Positions 19,031 through 27,280 of a stretch of 64,000 bases of DNA are shown in pieces; positions within the stretch are counted from its first letter, which is position 1, and the number at the start of each line of letters is the position of its first letter. This stretch comes from Paenalkalicoccus suaedae. GTDB lineage: Bacteria; Bacillota; Bacilli; Bacillales; Salisediminibacteriaceae. A program made the position numbers and the translations under genes. The stretch is from NCBI RefSeq assembly GCF_006965545.2, contig NZ_CP041372.2, forward strand, positions 496,001 through 560,000, written 5' to 3'. The notes below the pieces were generated by a model. That model saw nothing but the letters and a program-made list of their open reading frames with translations. It was not told the DNA's origin and made no database searches.

Positions 19031-19060
19031 AAAAAACTGCTCACTAAATCGTGAGCAGCC
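19031..19060 (-). terminator. Terminator overlapping the stop of the 144-residue membrane protein gene
   Basis: CTGCTCAC (19037-19044) pairs with GTGAGCAG (19051-19058); minus-strand T run at 19031-19036. The stop codon (19046-19044) lies inside the hairpin. Confidence 0.85.
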
Positions 19061-19478
19061 GTTTTTGAAAGAGGCTAGTTAGCAAACATGTTCCGACGAA
19101 AAGTGGAACAAAAACTCGCAGGCTATAATCAAGAAGGGTGCTACTATCACCGTGCATGATGGTTACAGCTAAAAGGGTCACAGCGGCTGCAAAGACACCA
19201 ATTAGGGAAATGTGCTTTGTTGGAGTTGCGAAAACGTGCTTGATAAAAAGACCAAACGCAATTGTAAAAAAGAGAAGCATCCCTACTATACTAGCTGGCC
19301 AGATAATAGTTGGGAGGATTGTTCCTACATCGATTGCGTTTAGCATCAATGCCCATGTTATTAAAAATATAACTACAACTACTGCATTGATCGTTGCAAA
19401 CTGCTTAAGCTTTAAATAGTAAAACAACACTGGACTGGCAAGTAACAAACCAACCACGATCATCATGATAAAGTCCAT
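19044..19478 (-). CDS. Hypothetical polytopic membrane protein
   Basis: 144 residues with four or five strongly hydrophobic segments (first at about 3-21, others about 28-48, 60-80, 89-107 and 115-135) and very short loops. I do not recognise the family. The ATG at 19478 has AGGAGG about 8 bases upstream. It follows the Gfo/Idh/MocA gene by 23 bp on the same strand, so the two may be one operon, but the functions give no clear link. Confidence 0.75.
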   Translation of the reverse strand: MDFIMMIVVGLLLASPVLFYYLKLKQFATINAVVVVIFLITWALMLNAIDVGTILPTIIWPASIVGMLLFFTIAFGLFIKHVFATPTKHISLIGVFAAAVTLLAVTIMHGDSSTLLDYSLRVFVPLFVGTCLLTSLFQKRLLTI

Positions 19479-19501
19479 ATTCCTAGCCTCCTAAAGGATA
19501 T

Positions 19502-20479
19502 TTAGTTGTCTCCCTCAAACCTCACCCCAGCGCTTGCTCGCGCTTTTTCTAGTGTTTGCATCACATGTAGACTGTGGTCTAGCAGCTTATAGCAAGCATC
19601 GAAATCATTGTTTGCCATTAATTTTTGCCATGCGGCTATTTCGTAGTAAAGGACGTTGTCCTCTGTCTGTGCGTTTAAGCGTGATTCGCTATTGCCGACT
19701 TTGATAACAACCTCTCGGCATCCGTTGGCACCTTGTACAACGTGGATAAATCCTTTTTCCCCTTGCATATAAACGAAGCCATCGCTTGCTGTGTCCTTTG
19801 CTCCAGCGCAGCTAGCTACATATCCATCGTATGTAAGTAGAGCGATTCCGGAGGTGTCGATGTCCCTTTGTACATTTGCGGCGTAAGTAACACTCTCCGG
19901 CTTTCCAAATAGTCCAATGACAAAGTGGAGATTGTAGACATTGATGTCTTGCAGTGCTCCGCCGGAATAATGTGGGCTGAAGACGTTCGGTGTTTCCCCC
20001 GCCAAAAACTTGTCATAGCGGCTTGAATACTGGCTGTAGTTAGCCTGCACAAGGCGGATCGGTCCGAGCGACGCGATATGCTCCCGAATGAGCGCGTAGT
20101 TGGGCAGGTGAATGGTGGTGATGGCCTCAAACAAGAAGAGATTGCGCTCCTTAGCGAGCTCAATGACGTGCTGCGCCTCACGCGAGTTTGAGGTAAAAGG
20201 CTTCTCGCAAAACACGTGCTTGCCGTGCTCGAGCGCCTGGACCGTATATGTATAGTGGAGGCTATTTGGCGACGCGACGTAGATCGCATCAATCGACGTA
20301 TCGCCAAGGAGCGCCTCGATGTCGGTGTAGTAGCTGGCGATATTATGTTTATGTGTAAAGCTTTTTGCGGTCTCTTCTTGGCGAGAAAAGCTGGCAGTGA
20401 CGTTCATATGAGGGACGTTGTGAGATGCTTCAATGAAGCGATCGACGATGAATCCGGTCCCGATTGTTCCGATGTTCAT
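19502..20479 (-). CDS. Gfo/Idh/MocA family oxidoreductase
   Basis: 325 residues. The N-terminal Rossmann half has IGTIGTGFIVDRFIEA and the YVASPNSLHY pattern; HVFCEKPFTSN carries the EKP motif with the conserved Lys (about 97). The C-terminal half is the family's alpha/beta substrate domain (GGALQDINVYNLHFVIGLFG). These enzymes oxidise or reduce sugars, inositols or related compounds with NAD(P). The substrate cannot be told here. AGGAGGC precedes the ATG. Followed by a small membrane protein gene 23 bp on. Upstream (to the right) lies the 1.4 kb repeat block. Confidence 0.9.
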   Translation of the reverse strand: MNIGTIGTGFIVDRFIEASHNVPHMNVTASFSRQEETAKSFTHKHNIASYYTDIEALLGDTSIDAIYVASPNSLHYTYTVQALEHGKHVFCEKPFTSNSREAQHVIELAKERNLFLFEAITTIHLPNYALIREHIASLGPIRLVQANYSQYSSRYDKFLAGETPNVFSPHYSGGALQDINVYNLHFVIGLFGKPESVTYAANVQRDIDTSGIALLTYDGYVASCAGAKDTASDGFVYMQGEKGFIHVVQGANGCREVVIKVGNSESRLNAQTEDNVLYYEIAAWQKLMANNDFDACYKLLDHSLHVMQTLEKARASAGVRFEGDN

Positions 20480-20572
20480 GTTGGGGTGCCTCCTTTTAGG
20501 TGGTTAATTTAGGTAATTATATCATAAGCTCTGCGAGCTTTATTAATGATGGAAAAAATAAATAGGTTAATT

Positions 20573-20835
20573 AAGTGCCAACTATTTTCAAGAGCAGCCC
20601 TTCGGGCTAGATTGATTAAGTGCTAACTTGTTTAAATCTGCACTCCGAGCTGTCAGCCCTCCGGACACTCTCCGACATCCATAGACCGTGTCGTTTTCAC
20701 GGTCCAAAAGCATCACAAAAAGATTGCGTTCTTTGCGAGCTTTTTGAGTTAGCCTTGCAGTTAGAAAACAGTGGGTGATTTTCCCACTGATTTCAGGCTA
20801 ACGGTTGATGCTTCACGTTAAAGGAAAATGATTCA
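20573..20835. repeat. Partial copy of the 165-bp structured element plus hairpin filler
   Basis: 20573-20690 matches the left part of the complete repeat at about 58322-58440 (AAGTGC-AACT, an AGCCC/GGGCT hairpin, TTTAAATCTGC, then CTCCGAGCTGTCAGCCCT) and ends after GACATCCATAG. Then come two hairpins: ACCGTG/CACGGT at about 20684-20703, and TTAGCCT/AGGCTAA (20749-20755, 20795-20801) enclosing AGTGGG/CCCACT. After this a complete copy starts. No ORF is credible. Confidence 0.7.
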
Positions 20836-21000
20836 CTCCGAGCTGTCAGCCCTCCAGACACTCTACGACATCCATAGGGCCGGTCTTTGAGCTTCCTCGT
20901 CGGCATGGTGCGGCTGTCGCCTTACCATAAACGCCTCCTGTGGGATCTCAAAGACCTCTTTCACCTATGGATTGTCTCCGAATGTCCTACGGGTCTGCCA
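20836..21000 (+). ncRNA. Candidate structured RNA or DNA element, 165-bp family (copy 1)
   Basis: About 90% identical, and equal in length, to 58394-58558. Outer stem: GGACACTC-type left strand and GACATCCATAGG (20868-20879) pair with CCTATGGATTGTC and GAATGTCC on the right. Inner stem: GGTCTTTGAG with CTCAAAGACC, a perfect 10 bp in this copy; innermost hairpin ATGGT/ACCAT. A diverged copy on the other strand at 21445-21613 keeps the stem with compensating bases. Whether it is transcribed is unknown; a terminator-like hairpin follows and then an ATGTACCGT array. Confidence 0.6.
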
Positions 21001-21115
21001 CCTCTGCGTTTGATTTAAAAAAGACATAGATAAAGAGCCTTTCTCTTTGTGAAGGAAAGCTTTTTTGTTTGAAAGATGGTTTTAGATAAGTGGCTTTTTG
21101 GCAATAAAGATTTTT

Positions 21116-21285
21116 ATGTACCGTACTCAAGATTTATGTACCGTGTAAAAAATAAATGCACCGTACTCGGAATGAATGTACGTTGGGACTTACTTTGTTT
21201 AAGAAATGTACGCTGTGTGAGATTTATGTACCGTATAAAAAAATTATGTACCATATATAAGAGAAATGTACCGTGAGCAGGGTTT
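21116..21285. repeat. 20-bp phased array, word ATGTACCGT (copy 2)
   Basis: Units start at 21116, 21136, 21156, 21176, 21206, 21226, 21246 and 21266: steps of 20 bp, with one of exactly 30 bp (21176 to 21206). Preceded by GTGGCTTTTTGGCA, as in the other copies. The words are ATGTACCGT, ATGCACCGT, ATGTACGTT, ATGTACGCT and ATGTACCAT. Confidence 0.88.
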
Positions 21286-21346
21286 GCTACTATGAAACTG
21301 TAAGTGTTCTTAGAGCTAGGCCTAGTAACCTCCTTAAAATAGTGCA

Positions 21347-21398
21347 AACAACAAAAGTTCGCCTTACTCTATAGAGAAGTAGGCGAACTTTTGTTGTT
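21347..21398. terminator. Long perfect hairpin, terminator-like on both strands
   Basis: 18-bp perfect stem: 21347-21364 (ends AAGTTCGCCT) with 21381-21398 (starts AGGCGAACTT), 16-base loop. AT-rich flanks on both sides. It closes the right end of the repeat composite that began at 20836. Confidence 0.7.
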
Positions 21399-21444
21399 CA
21401 GGGACTTAGGACCTTACCTAGCCTTTACTTTTGACCTCCTATAA

Positions 21445-21613
21445 AACAACTTAAGAGGAGGAGGCAGACTCGGAGAATGCCCGGAGACAATTAGCAGGAT
21501 AAGGCTGCAGCTGAGACCACGCAGGAAGCGTTTTGAAGGAGACGTCAGTCGACTTCAGCTGACGAGTAGGCTCAGATTCAGACCCTGCTAATGTCGTAGG
21601 GTGTTCATAGAGC
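21445..21613 (-). ncRNA. Candidate structured element, 165-bp family (diverged copy on minus strand)
   Basis: Read on the minus strand it keeps the conserved blocks CTACGACAT and TTGTCTCCG plus GTCTGCC, but the stem between them is GACATTAGCAGG with CCTGCTAATTGTC instead of GACATCCATAGG with CCTATGGATTGTC: both strands of the stem changed together. The inner part differs (a perfect CGTCAG/CTGACG hairpin). Such paired change argues for selection on base-pairing. Followed on the plus strand by AGAACC/GGTTCT hairpins. Confidence 0.55.
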
Positions 21614-21701
21614 TGACTCCTCCTCCGCAAGGAGCGAAGGAGAACCAAAGGTTCTATCAACCTAGCTAGGCAACGCGCTTCCGCCTAGTGATCTTCTATA
21701 A

Positions 21702-21734
21702 AAAAGAGGAACGATGTTGTAAAAACACCGTTCC
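21702..21734 (-). terminator. Terminator downstream of the family-5 binding protein
   Basis: GGAACGATGTT (21708-21718) pairs with AACACCGTTCC (21724-21734), one mismatch; on the minus strand it is followed by CTCTTTTTT. It lies 165 bp past the stop codon, beyond the inverted-repeat element. Confidence 0.8.
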
Positions 21735-21738
21735 CCTT

Positions 21739-21897
21739 CGGTTATCCGGAGCGAAGGGTGGCGTCTCCTAGAGGAGCCCTTCCGCGCAGTGAAAATCCTT
21801 TCGAGAGGCCATTCGTTTGGCCGCTCGAAATAGTTGAACAAGCCCCTCAGGAAAGCGCCAGCCGAGAGCGAAGGAGAACCTAAGGTTCTGATAACCG
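21739..21897. repeat. 159-bp element bounded by perfect 8-bp inverted repeats
   Basis: CGGTTATC (21739-21746) and GATAACCG (21890-21897) bound a stretch with a strong inner hairpin (TTTCGAG-GGCCA with TGGCC-CTCGAAA at about 21807-21832) and a GAGAACC/GGTTCT hairpin near its right end. The right end touches the stop codon of the binding-protein gene. It sits between that stop and the terminator, so it forms the mRNA 3' end. It may be a small non-autonomous mobile element or an mRNA-end structure; I cannot tell which. Confidence 0.55.
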
Positions 21898-23514
21898 TTA
21901 CTCCCCAACCAATACATCCTTCAAGAAGAACAAACTACTAGGATGGATCGCCACATTATCCACATTTTCTAAAGCACCAGCTAAATGGATCGAATGATAT
22001 AGTGGCACAATCGGCGCATCATCGACGATAAGCTGTTGCGCATCGTGGTAAAGCGCTAGACGAGTCTCCTCGTCCGACTCGCTACGAGCATCTTCAAGCA
22101 ATTGGTCTACCTCTTCGTTTGTGTAGAACGTGCGGTTACCTGTGCTACCGTGGTTAGACGAGTGGAACATCGGATATAAGCCGTAGTCCGCGTCTGCCGT
22201 TACCGTGCCCCATGATCCGAGCATCAGCTCGTGACTGCCTTCTGCGACAACCTCTAAGTAAGTACCGACTTCCATCGCTTCGATCGAGATATCGACACCG
22301 ATTTCAGCAAGCTGAGCTTGAATGATCTCTGCGGCATCAAGACGTACGCGAGAATCATCCGTCCATAGACCAGCTTCAATTCCGTCGCCATAGCCTGCTT
22401 CCTCTAACAGCTCACGCGCCGCGTCTGGGTCGTATGGGATTGCCTCAATATCATCGCTACTGCCGAATACTGGTGGTGCAAGTGGCCCAACCGCAGGCAA
22501 CGCCGCGCCGTTCATCGTACCTTCGACGATAACGTCCTTATCGATCGCCATCGCAATCGCACGACGCACGTCTGGATCGTTAAAAGGCTCTACTTCAGCG
22601 TTGAATCCGAAGTAAGCTAAACTCGCGCTAGGTTGCTCAATAACCTTTGCATTGTCTAAAGCTTCTACGCGATCAACATCGTTCGGGTTTAAATGCGAAA
22701 TGATGTGAGCACTTCCTGCCTCTAGTTCGCTCACACGAGTTAGATCCTCTGGCACAACGCGGAATGTGATTCCGCTTAGCTCAGATGGCGTGTTCCAATA
22801 GCTATCGTTTCTCGAGACAACAATGTTGTCGCCTGGATTCCAGGATTCGAAGACAAAAGGTCCCGTTCCTACTGGGTTTGTTGCAATAACAGAACCGTAG
22901 ACTTCGCCTTCTTCAACAGCTGCATAGTCTGCTTCAATGGCATCTGGACTGATCATATTCCCAGCAGGGTGAGCGAAGTGGGACGGAAGTGGTGCAAATG
23001 GATAGGCTGTGTGTAGATGTACCGTATACTCATCGATCACTTCTACTTCTTCAATCATGTCGAACATGAATGCAACAGGGGAACCAATTTCTGGATCAAG
23101 CATGCGCTCGATATTTAGTTTGACGGTCTCTGCATTAAATGCTGCGCCGTCATGGAATTCAACGCCTTCGCGAAGCTGTACTTCCCAAAGTGTATCCTCT
23201 ACCATTTCAAAGGATTCCGCTAAACTCATCTGCATGTTTAACTCCGAGTCTGTGAAAACGAGCGTATCGTAAATCGTACGACCGACGTTTAGCGTTGCGT
23301 GGTCGTTGCCTAAGTGTGGATCAAGCGTTTGAGCGTCGGGGCTTGCGTGGAAAAGGAGCTCGGTATCTCCGCTTGCTTCACCGTCGTTCGTGTTTGTTGT
23401 GTCGTTTGTATTTGTTTCATTCACCTCTGTAGCAGGTGCTTCATTGCCTTCATTTGGCTCTGATGCACAAGCTGCCAGTAAAAGTGGTGCGAGTAGTAAT
23501 GGCCATTTTTTCAT
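21898..23514 (-). CDS. ABC transporter substrate-binding lipoprotein, family 5 (peptide/nickel type)
   Basis: 538 residues. Lipoprotein signal with lipobox LAAC at about residues 12-15, a Thr/Asn linker, then the SBP_bac_5 fold: LLFHASPDAQTLDPHLGNDHATLNVGRTIYDTL, EFHDGAAFNAETVKLNIERML, GTGPFVFESWNPGDNIVVSRND, DVRRAIAMAIDKDVI. Such proteins bring oligopeptides, glutathione or metal-chelates to DPP-type permeases. No permease or ATPase gene is adjacent, so it either shares a transporter encoded elsewhere or is an orphan. AAGGGGG precedes the ATG. Its mRNA ends in a structured element and a terminator. Confidence 0.9.
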   Translation of the reverse strand: MKKWPLLLAPLLLAACASEPNEGNEAPATEVNETNTNDTTNTNDGEASGDTELLFHASPDAQTLDPHLGNDHATLNVGRTIYDTLVFTDSELNMQMSLAESFEMVEDTLWEVQLREGVEFHDGAAFNAETVKLNIERMLDPEIGSPVAFMFDMIEEVEVIDEYTVHLHTAYPFAPLPSHFAHPAGNMISPDAIEADYAAVEEGEVYGSVIATNPVGTGPFVFESWNPGDNIVVSRNDSYWNTPSELSGITFRVVPEDLTRVSELEAGSAHIISHLNPNDVDRVEALDNAKVIEQPSASLAYFGFNAEVEPFNDPDVRRAIAMAIDKDVIVEGTMNGAALPAVGPLAPPVFGSSDDIEAIPYDPDAARELLEEAGYGDGIEAGLWTDDSRVRLDAAEIIQAQLAEIGVDISIEAMEVGTYLEVVAEGSHELMLGSWGTVTADADYGLYPMFHSSNHGSTGNRTFYTNEEVDQLLEDARSESDEETRLALYHDAQQLIVDDAPIVPLYHSIHLAGALENVDNVAIHPSSLFFLKDVLVGE

Positions 23515-23737
23515 GTGTATTTCCCCCTTGTAACAATATGTATTTGTTTATCATAGCTCAATTCCCGATAAAGTCAAGTTGTTTTGTCGGGATTGTATGG
23601 ACAGAAAATCTTGGAGGAATCAAAATAGAAGAAATGTGACGGGATGTTAGCGAAATATTCACGATTTTCTGTCCGGTAAGGGTGTGAAATCGTGTATAAT
23701 AGAAGCAGTATACAATTTGTGAAGTTGGAGGTTGAAC

Positions 23738-24655
23738 ATGGGAAAGAGAATATTTTTATTTATTTTAACGAACATTCTTGTGCTGACGACGATCATGGTC
23801 GTGTGGACGTTGCTGACGACATATACAGGTCTAAGCAGTAACTTTAACACGGGTGGTCCAGGACTTGGAATTGACCTCGTGTCGCTCGGGGTATTTAGTT
23901 TAATTGTAGGTTTTGCTGGTTCCTTCTTCTCGCTTGCGATTTCACGTTTTGTCGCAAAGAAAATGATGAAGGTCAAGGTACTTAATCCGGAGGACAATTT
24001 ATCTCCTTATGAGCAAAGCATTGTAGATAAAGTACACCGTCTCTCGCGTGCAGCTGGTCTTATGCATATGCCAGAGGTAGGTATTTATAACTCTCCTGAA
24101 GTAAACGCATTTGCAACTGGTCCTTCTAAAAAGCGTTCACTTGTTGCAGTTTCATCTGGTTTACTTAACAGCATGGATGATGACGCGGTTGAAGGCGTTA
24201 TTGCACACGAAGTAGCGCACGTTGCAAATGGTGATATGGTAACGATGACGTTACTACAAGGTGTTGTGAACACATTCGTTGTATTCTTATCACGAATTGC
24301 AGCGATTATTGTGTCACGTTTTGTACGTGAAGAGCTTCAGTTTGTTGTTCAGTTTATCGCGATCCTAGTTTTCCAAATTCTATTCTCGATTCTTGGAAGT
24401 ATCGTCGTGATGGCGTTCTCTCGTTACCGTGAGTATCACGCGGACCGAGGCGGAGCGGACCTTGCTGGGCGCGACAAAATGGCGCATGCGCTACGCTCCT
24501 TGCAACAGCACGTGGAGCGCGCTAACATGAAGAATCCTCATACGGATGATTCCGCTATTCAAACGATGAAAATTAATGGGAACAGCGGTATTGCCAAGCT
24601 ATTCTCTTCTCACCCAGACTTAAACGATCGCATTAAGCGACTTGAGCAAATGTAA
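23738..24655 (+). CDS. htpX: Membrane zinc metalloprotease HtpX
   Basis: 305 residues from the ATG at 23738 (GGAGG 6 bases upstream; an in-frame TTG two codons earlier is unlikely). M48B peptidase acting on misfolded membrane proteins at the cytoplasmic face. Two N-terminal membrane segments, then zinc motif HEVAH at 157-161 and the downstream Glu-containing [13 protein letters not shown]; two further hydrophobic segments lie between (about 180-225). Length and layout are standard for HtpX. Single-gene unit with its own terminator. Confidence 0.95.
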   Translation: MGKRIFLFILTNILVLTTIMVVWTLLTTYTGLSSNFNTGGPGLGIDLVSLGVFSLIVGFAGSFFSLAISRFVAKKMMKVKVLNPEDNLSPYEQSIVDKVHRLSRAAGLMHMPEVGIYNSPEVNAFATGPSKKRSLVAVSSGLLNSMDDDAVEGVIAHEVAHVANGDMVTMTLLQGVVNTFVVFLSRIAAIIVSRFVREELQFVVQFIAILVFQILFSILGSIVVMAFSRYREYHADRGGADLAGRDKMAHALRSLQQHVERANMKNPHTDDSAIQTMKINGNSGIAKLFSSHPDLNDRIKRLEQM

Positions 24656-24659
24656 TGTC

Positions 24660-24688
24660 AACACCCTGCGCACAGCGCAGGGTGTTTT
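24660..24688 (+). terminator. Terminator of htpX
   Basis: ACACCCTGCGC (24661-24671) pairs perfectly with GCGCAGGGTGT (24675-24685) around a 3-base loop, then TTT and a T-rich tail. Confidence 0.92.
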
Positions 24689-24702
24689 GCTTTGTTTGAA
24701 GA

Positions 24703-24790
24703 GAAGTAACGCGGACATGTTGAGAAACGGTACACAAAGTGGAGGAAGTAACGCAGAAGTCAGGAGAAGTAAGCCGAAAACGAAGCGACC
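24703..24790. repeat. 21-bp phased array, word GAAGTAACGC
   Basis: Four units at 24703, 24724, 24745 and 24766, exactly 21 bp apart: GAAGTAACGC, GAAACGGTAC, GAAGTAACGC, GAAGTAAGCC. Directly past the htpX terminator. Confidence 0.75.
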
Positions 24791-24866
24791 ATAATCTTCA
24801 CTATTAGCCGAGGTCTATGAAACTTTTCCCAAATATGTAGGTAACCTCACTATGAGGTGATAGGAC

Positions 24867-26120
24867 ATGAACGTGACAGAGCACTATTATAAGACAGTGC
24901 ACTACGATTATTCGTTTAAGAATCGACAAAAGGAGACCGTCCACTATTGGCTGGCGGATCCCCCTGAAACGACAACGCAACGAAATATTCGCTGTACGGA
25001 CGGGAACGATATTGGTCAACTATCCACCTTACACGGGCAAACGATCCGTTACGTCGAGCTTGCTCCAGGTGAAAAGATTGAGCTGTCATTCAGCATCGAT
25101 TTATATAAATGTACGCACAATCACGAGGGGAACCCTATGGAAAGACCACCTACTCTATCAGATGAGGAGCGTGCCTTCTATTTGCGCTCGTCGGCGATGC
25201 AGCCGGTTAACGAGGAGTTTAAAGAGGAAGCGCTCGGCATTATCGGTGAGGCACAGAGTGATTACGATCAGGCGAAAGCCTTGTTTGACCACTTTGTGCG
25301 CAGGTTTCGCTACCATTTTCCTCCCGAAAAAAGAGGGGCTAGGTACATGGCGAAGCGTAAGTCCGGTGACTGCGGGGAGTTCTCGTTTTTATATGCCTCC
25401 TACTGTCGCGCGCTCGGAATTCCTTGTCGGACGGTAGTCGGCGCCTGGGCGCGAAAAATGCAGCCACACGTGTGGAACGAGGTATTTATTGAGGGAGTGG
25501 GGTGGATGCCGGTCGATACGAGCGTGCCGGCGATGTATCGCAATCCTTATCGCAGATTAACATCTCCAATGGCTTGGGGCGTGCCGTCAAAGGTCGACGG
25601 ATTTTTTGGGAGCTCGGAGGGGAATCGGGTCGCGTTTAGCTTAGACGCAAACTGGCCGCTGACGCCAGAATACGTCGATCAAATGTCTCCGTGCGGCTAC
25701 GAGCGTATGGACTTTGGTATAGAAAAATTTGCGTACGGATTTGAGGCCCATGATAGCACGGCTCCTTATTTACAGCCTGGCTATGTACAGTTTCAAGAGA
25801 TGCCGAAGAAGCAAGCGTTGCCGGATCTTTTAGGTAATTGGCGAGTACGCGACGAAGGACAGCGAAGGGTCACGCAGCTTTCTTTAGATGTTTTTGCGAT
25901 GTTACTCGTATTAACGCTGCTTGTTAGTGGTGCAACGGCACTGTTTTTAGACACTAGCTTTCCACCGGAGCCTTGGTATCAGCTAACTCTATCATTTGCG
26001 GGAGCAATGCTTATTTTAGCGAAGCTACTAAGGCAGGAAGGGCATCCAGCGGTGCTGGTGCCATTCTTCCTCTTTTCTGGCTTTGTGTTTTACCAGAGTG
26101 TGAGTGTATTAATGAGTTAA
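24867..26120 (+). CDS. Transglutaminase-like (papain-fold) domain protein with C-terminal membrane segments
   Basis: 417 residues. N-terminal about 100 residues are a beta-rich domain; the transglutaminase-like core has the triad Cys169 (KSGDCGEFSFLY), His201 (QPHVWNEVF) and Asp217 (GWMPVDTS). Bacterial members are usually proteases or amidases rather than cross-linking enzymes. Three hydrophobic segments follow from about residue 340, so the catalytic domain is held at the membrane. No signal peptide is seen, which suggests it faces the cytoplasm. GAGGTGATA precedes the ATG. Substrate unknown. Confidence 0.85.
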   Translation: MNVTEHYYKTVHYDYSFKNRQKETVHYWLADPPETTTQRNIRCTDGNDIGQLSTLHGQTIRYVELAPGEKIELSFSIDLYKCTHNHEGNPMERPPTLSDEERAFYLRSSAMQPVNEEFKEEALGIIGEAQSDYDQAKALFDHFVRRFRYHFPPEKRGARYMAKRKSGDCGEFSFLYASYCRALGIPCRTVVGAWARKMQPHVWNEVFIEGVGWMPVDTSVPAMYRNPYRRLTSPMAWGVPSKVDGFFGSSEGNRVAFSLDANWPLTPEYVDQMSPCGYERMDFGIEKFAYGFEAHDSTAPYLQPGYVQFQEMPKKQALPDLLGNWRVRDEGQRRVTQLSLDVFAMLLVLTLLVSGATALFLDTSFPPEPWYQLTLSFAGAMLILAKLLRQEGHPAVLVPFFLFSGFVFYQSVSVLMS

Positions 26121-26129
26121 GTAGAGTAG

Positions 26130-26165
26130 AAAAAAGCGAACAGGCTCATCAGCCTGTTCGCTTTT
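26130..26165. terminator. Bidirectional terminator between transglutaminase-like and dioxygenase genes
   Basis: Perfect 15-bp stem AAAAGCGAACAGGCT (26132-26146) with AGCCTGTTCGCTTTT (26151-26165); T runs on both strands. Confidence 0.93.
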
Positions 26166-26172
26166 AGTCGTA

Positions 26173-27156
26173 TTAATAATACTCTTTTTCAATCGTTTTC
26201 GTACTTCTAACCGTATCGATCTCGCGCACGTACTGCTCGATTTGCTCACGCTGTGGCTCAAGCTTTGGCGGAAGCGCCAGCTTTTCGCCGAGCGTTTCGT
26301 ATGGCTCGTCGTCCATAAATCCAGGACCATCTGTTGCGAGTTCAAAGAGCACCTGTGGCGCCACATTTACGTACATGGATTCAAAGTAGAAGCGGTTTAC
26401 GTAGCCTGACGTTTGGAAGCCAAACTTACCGAAGCGAGAAATCCACTCTTCAAGTACTTCTTTATTCTCCACGCGGAATGCCACGTGGTGAACCGTACCA
26501 AAGCCTTGACGTGCCTGAGGTAAGACCACATTTTTCTCCAATAAAATTTGCGCGCCATTACCACCTTCACCAACCTCAAATAGGTGGATCGAGCCTTCCG
26601 TGCCGATTTCCTTAAACTCCATTACCTTCTCCAACACCTCTTGGAAAAAGTCAAAGTGCGCCGTGCGAATGTGGATGGGACCAAGCCCTGTGATCGCAAA
26701 CTCCAACGGTACAGGTCCATCCTGCCATGGCTTTCCTGCAGGTACTCCTTCATTCTTTTCGTCTGAAACAAGCTGATACTGTTGCTCATCAAAGTCTACG
26801 AACGACAACGTCTGCTTACCAAAACGCTCCTTGATGCCAGTATGCTTCACCTCATAGTGGTCAAAACGCTTCACCCAATACTCAAGCGCCGCATCAGATG
26901 GCACGCGGAAGCCTGTCTTAAAAATCTCATCCGTCCCGTGAGAACCTTTTGGAATACCTGGGAAATCGAAGAACGTCATATCTGTCCCTGCGCTTCCTTC
27001 ATCATCCGCAAAAAACAGGTGGTACGTTTGAATATCATCCTGGTTAACCGTCTTTTTGACTAAACGCATGCCTAGCACATACGTGAAAAATTCGTAGTTC
27101 TTTTCCGCGCTACTCGTAATTGCCGTAACGTGGTGAATACCTTTTAATCCATTCAT
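26173..27156 (-). CDS. Ring-cleaving dioxygenase, VOC superfamily (MhqO/MhqA-like)
   Basis: 327 residues from the ATG at 27156 (GAGGAGG 10 bases upstream; a TTG two codons earlier is possible). Two vicinal-oxygen-chelate halves: GIHHVTAITSS with the first metal His near the N-terminus, and TVHHVAFRV plus LFELATDGPGF supplying the second His and the Glu. This is the pattern of the B. subtilis MhqA/MhqO enzymes that open hydroquinone-type rings and protect against quinones. A quinone role here is inferred from the family; no MhqR-like regulator is adjacent. Confidence 0.85.
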   Translation of the reverse strand: MNGLKGIHHVTAITSSAEKNYEFFTYVLGMRLVKKTVNQDDIQTYHLFFADDEGSAGTDMTFFDFPGIPKGSHGTDEIFKTGFRVPSDAALEYWVKRFDHYEVKHTGIKERFGKQTLSFVDFDEQQYQLVSDEKNEGVPAGKPWQDGPVPLEFAITGLGPIHIRTAHFDFFQEVLEKVMEFKEIGTEGSIHLFEVGEGGNGAQILLEKNVVLPQARQGFGTVHHVAFRVENKEVLEEWISRFGKFGFQTSGYVNRFYFESMYVNVAPQVLFELATDGPGFMDDEPYETLGEKLALPPKLEPQREQIEQYVREIDTVRSTKTIEKEYY

Positions 27157-27280
27157 AAACAAATAGCCTCCTCGTAAGAAATAACATCATTCCTATCCGT
27201 ATTGTAGCCCTTTTCCTAAAAAGGTACAAAGAACTAGCTCACTATGGTAGGATAAGGAAAACATACAAGGAGGAACACCG

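Noticed and set aside
21076-21347. Small open frames across the ATGTACCGT array (21076-21276 plus, 21114-21347 minus)
   Set aside because: They are translated repeat words without ribosome sites.
20480-21897. A gene, group II intron or transposase remnant in the 1.4 kb gap
   Set aside because: No reading frame with family motifs and no reverse-transcriptase or transposase fragments; the content is hairpins and repeats.
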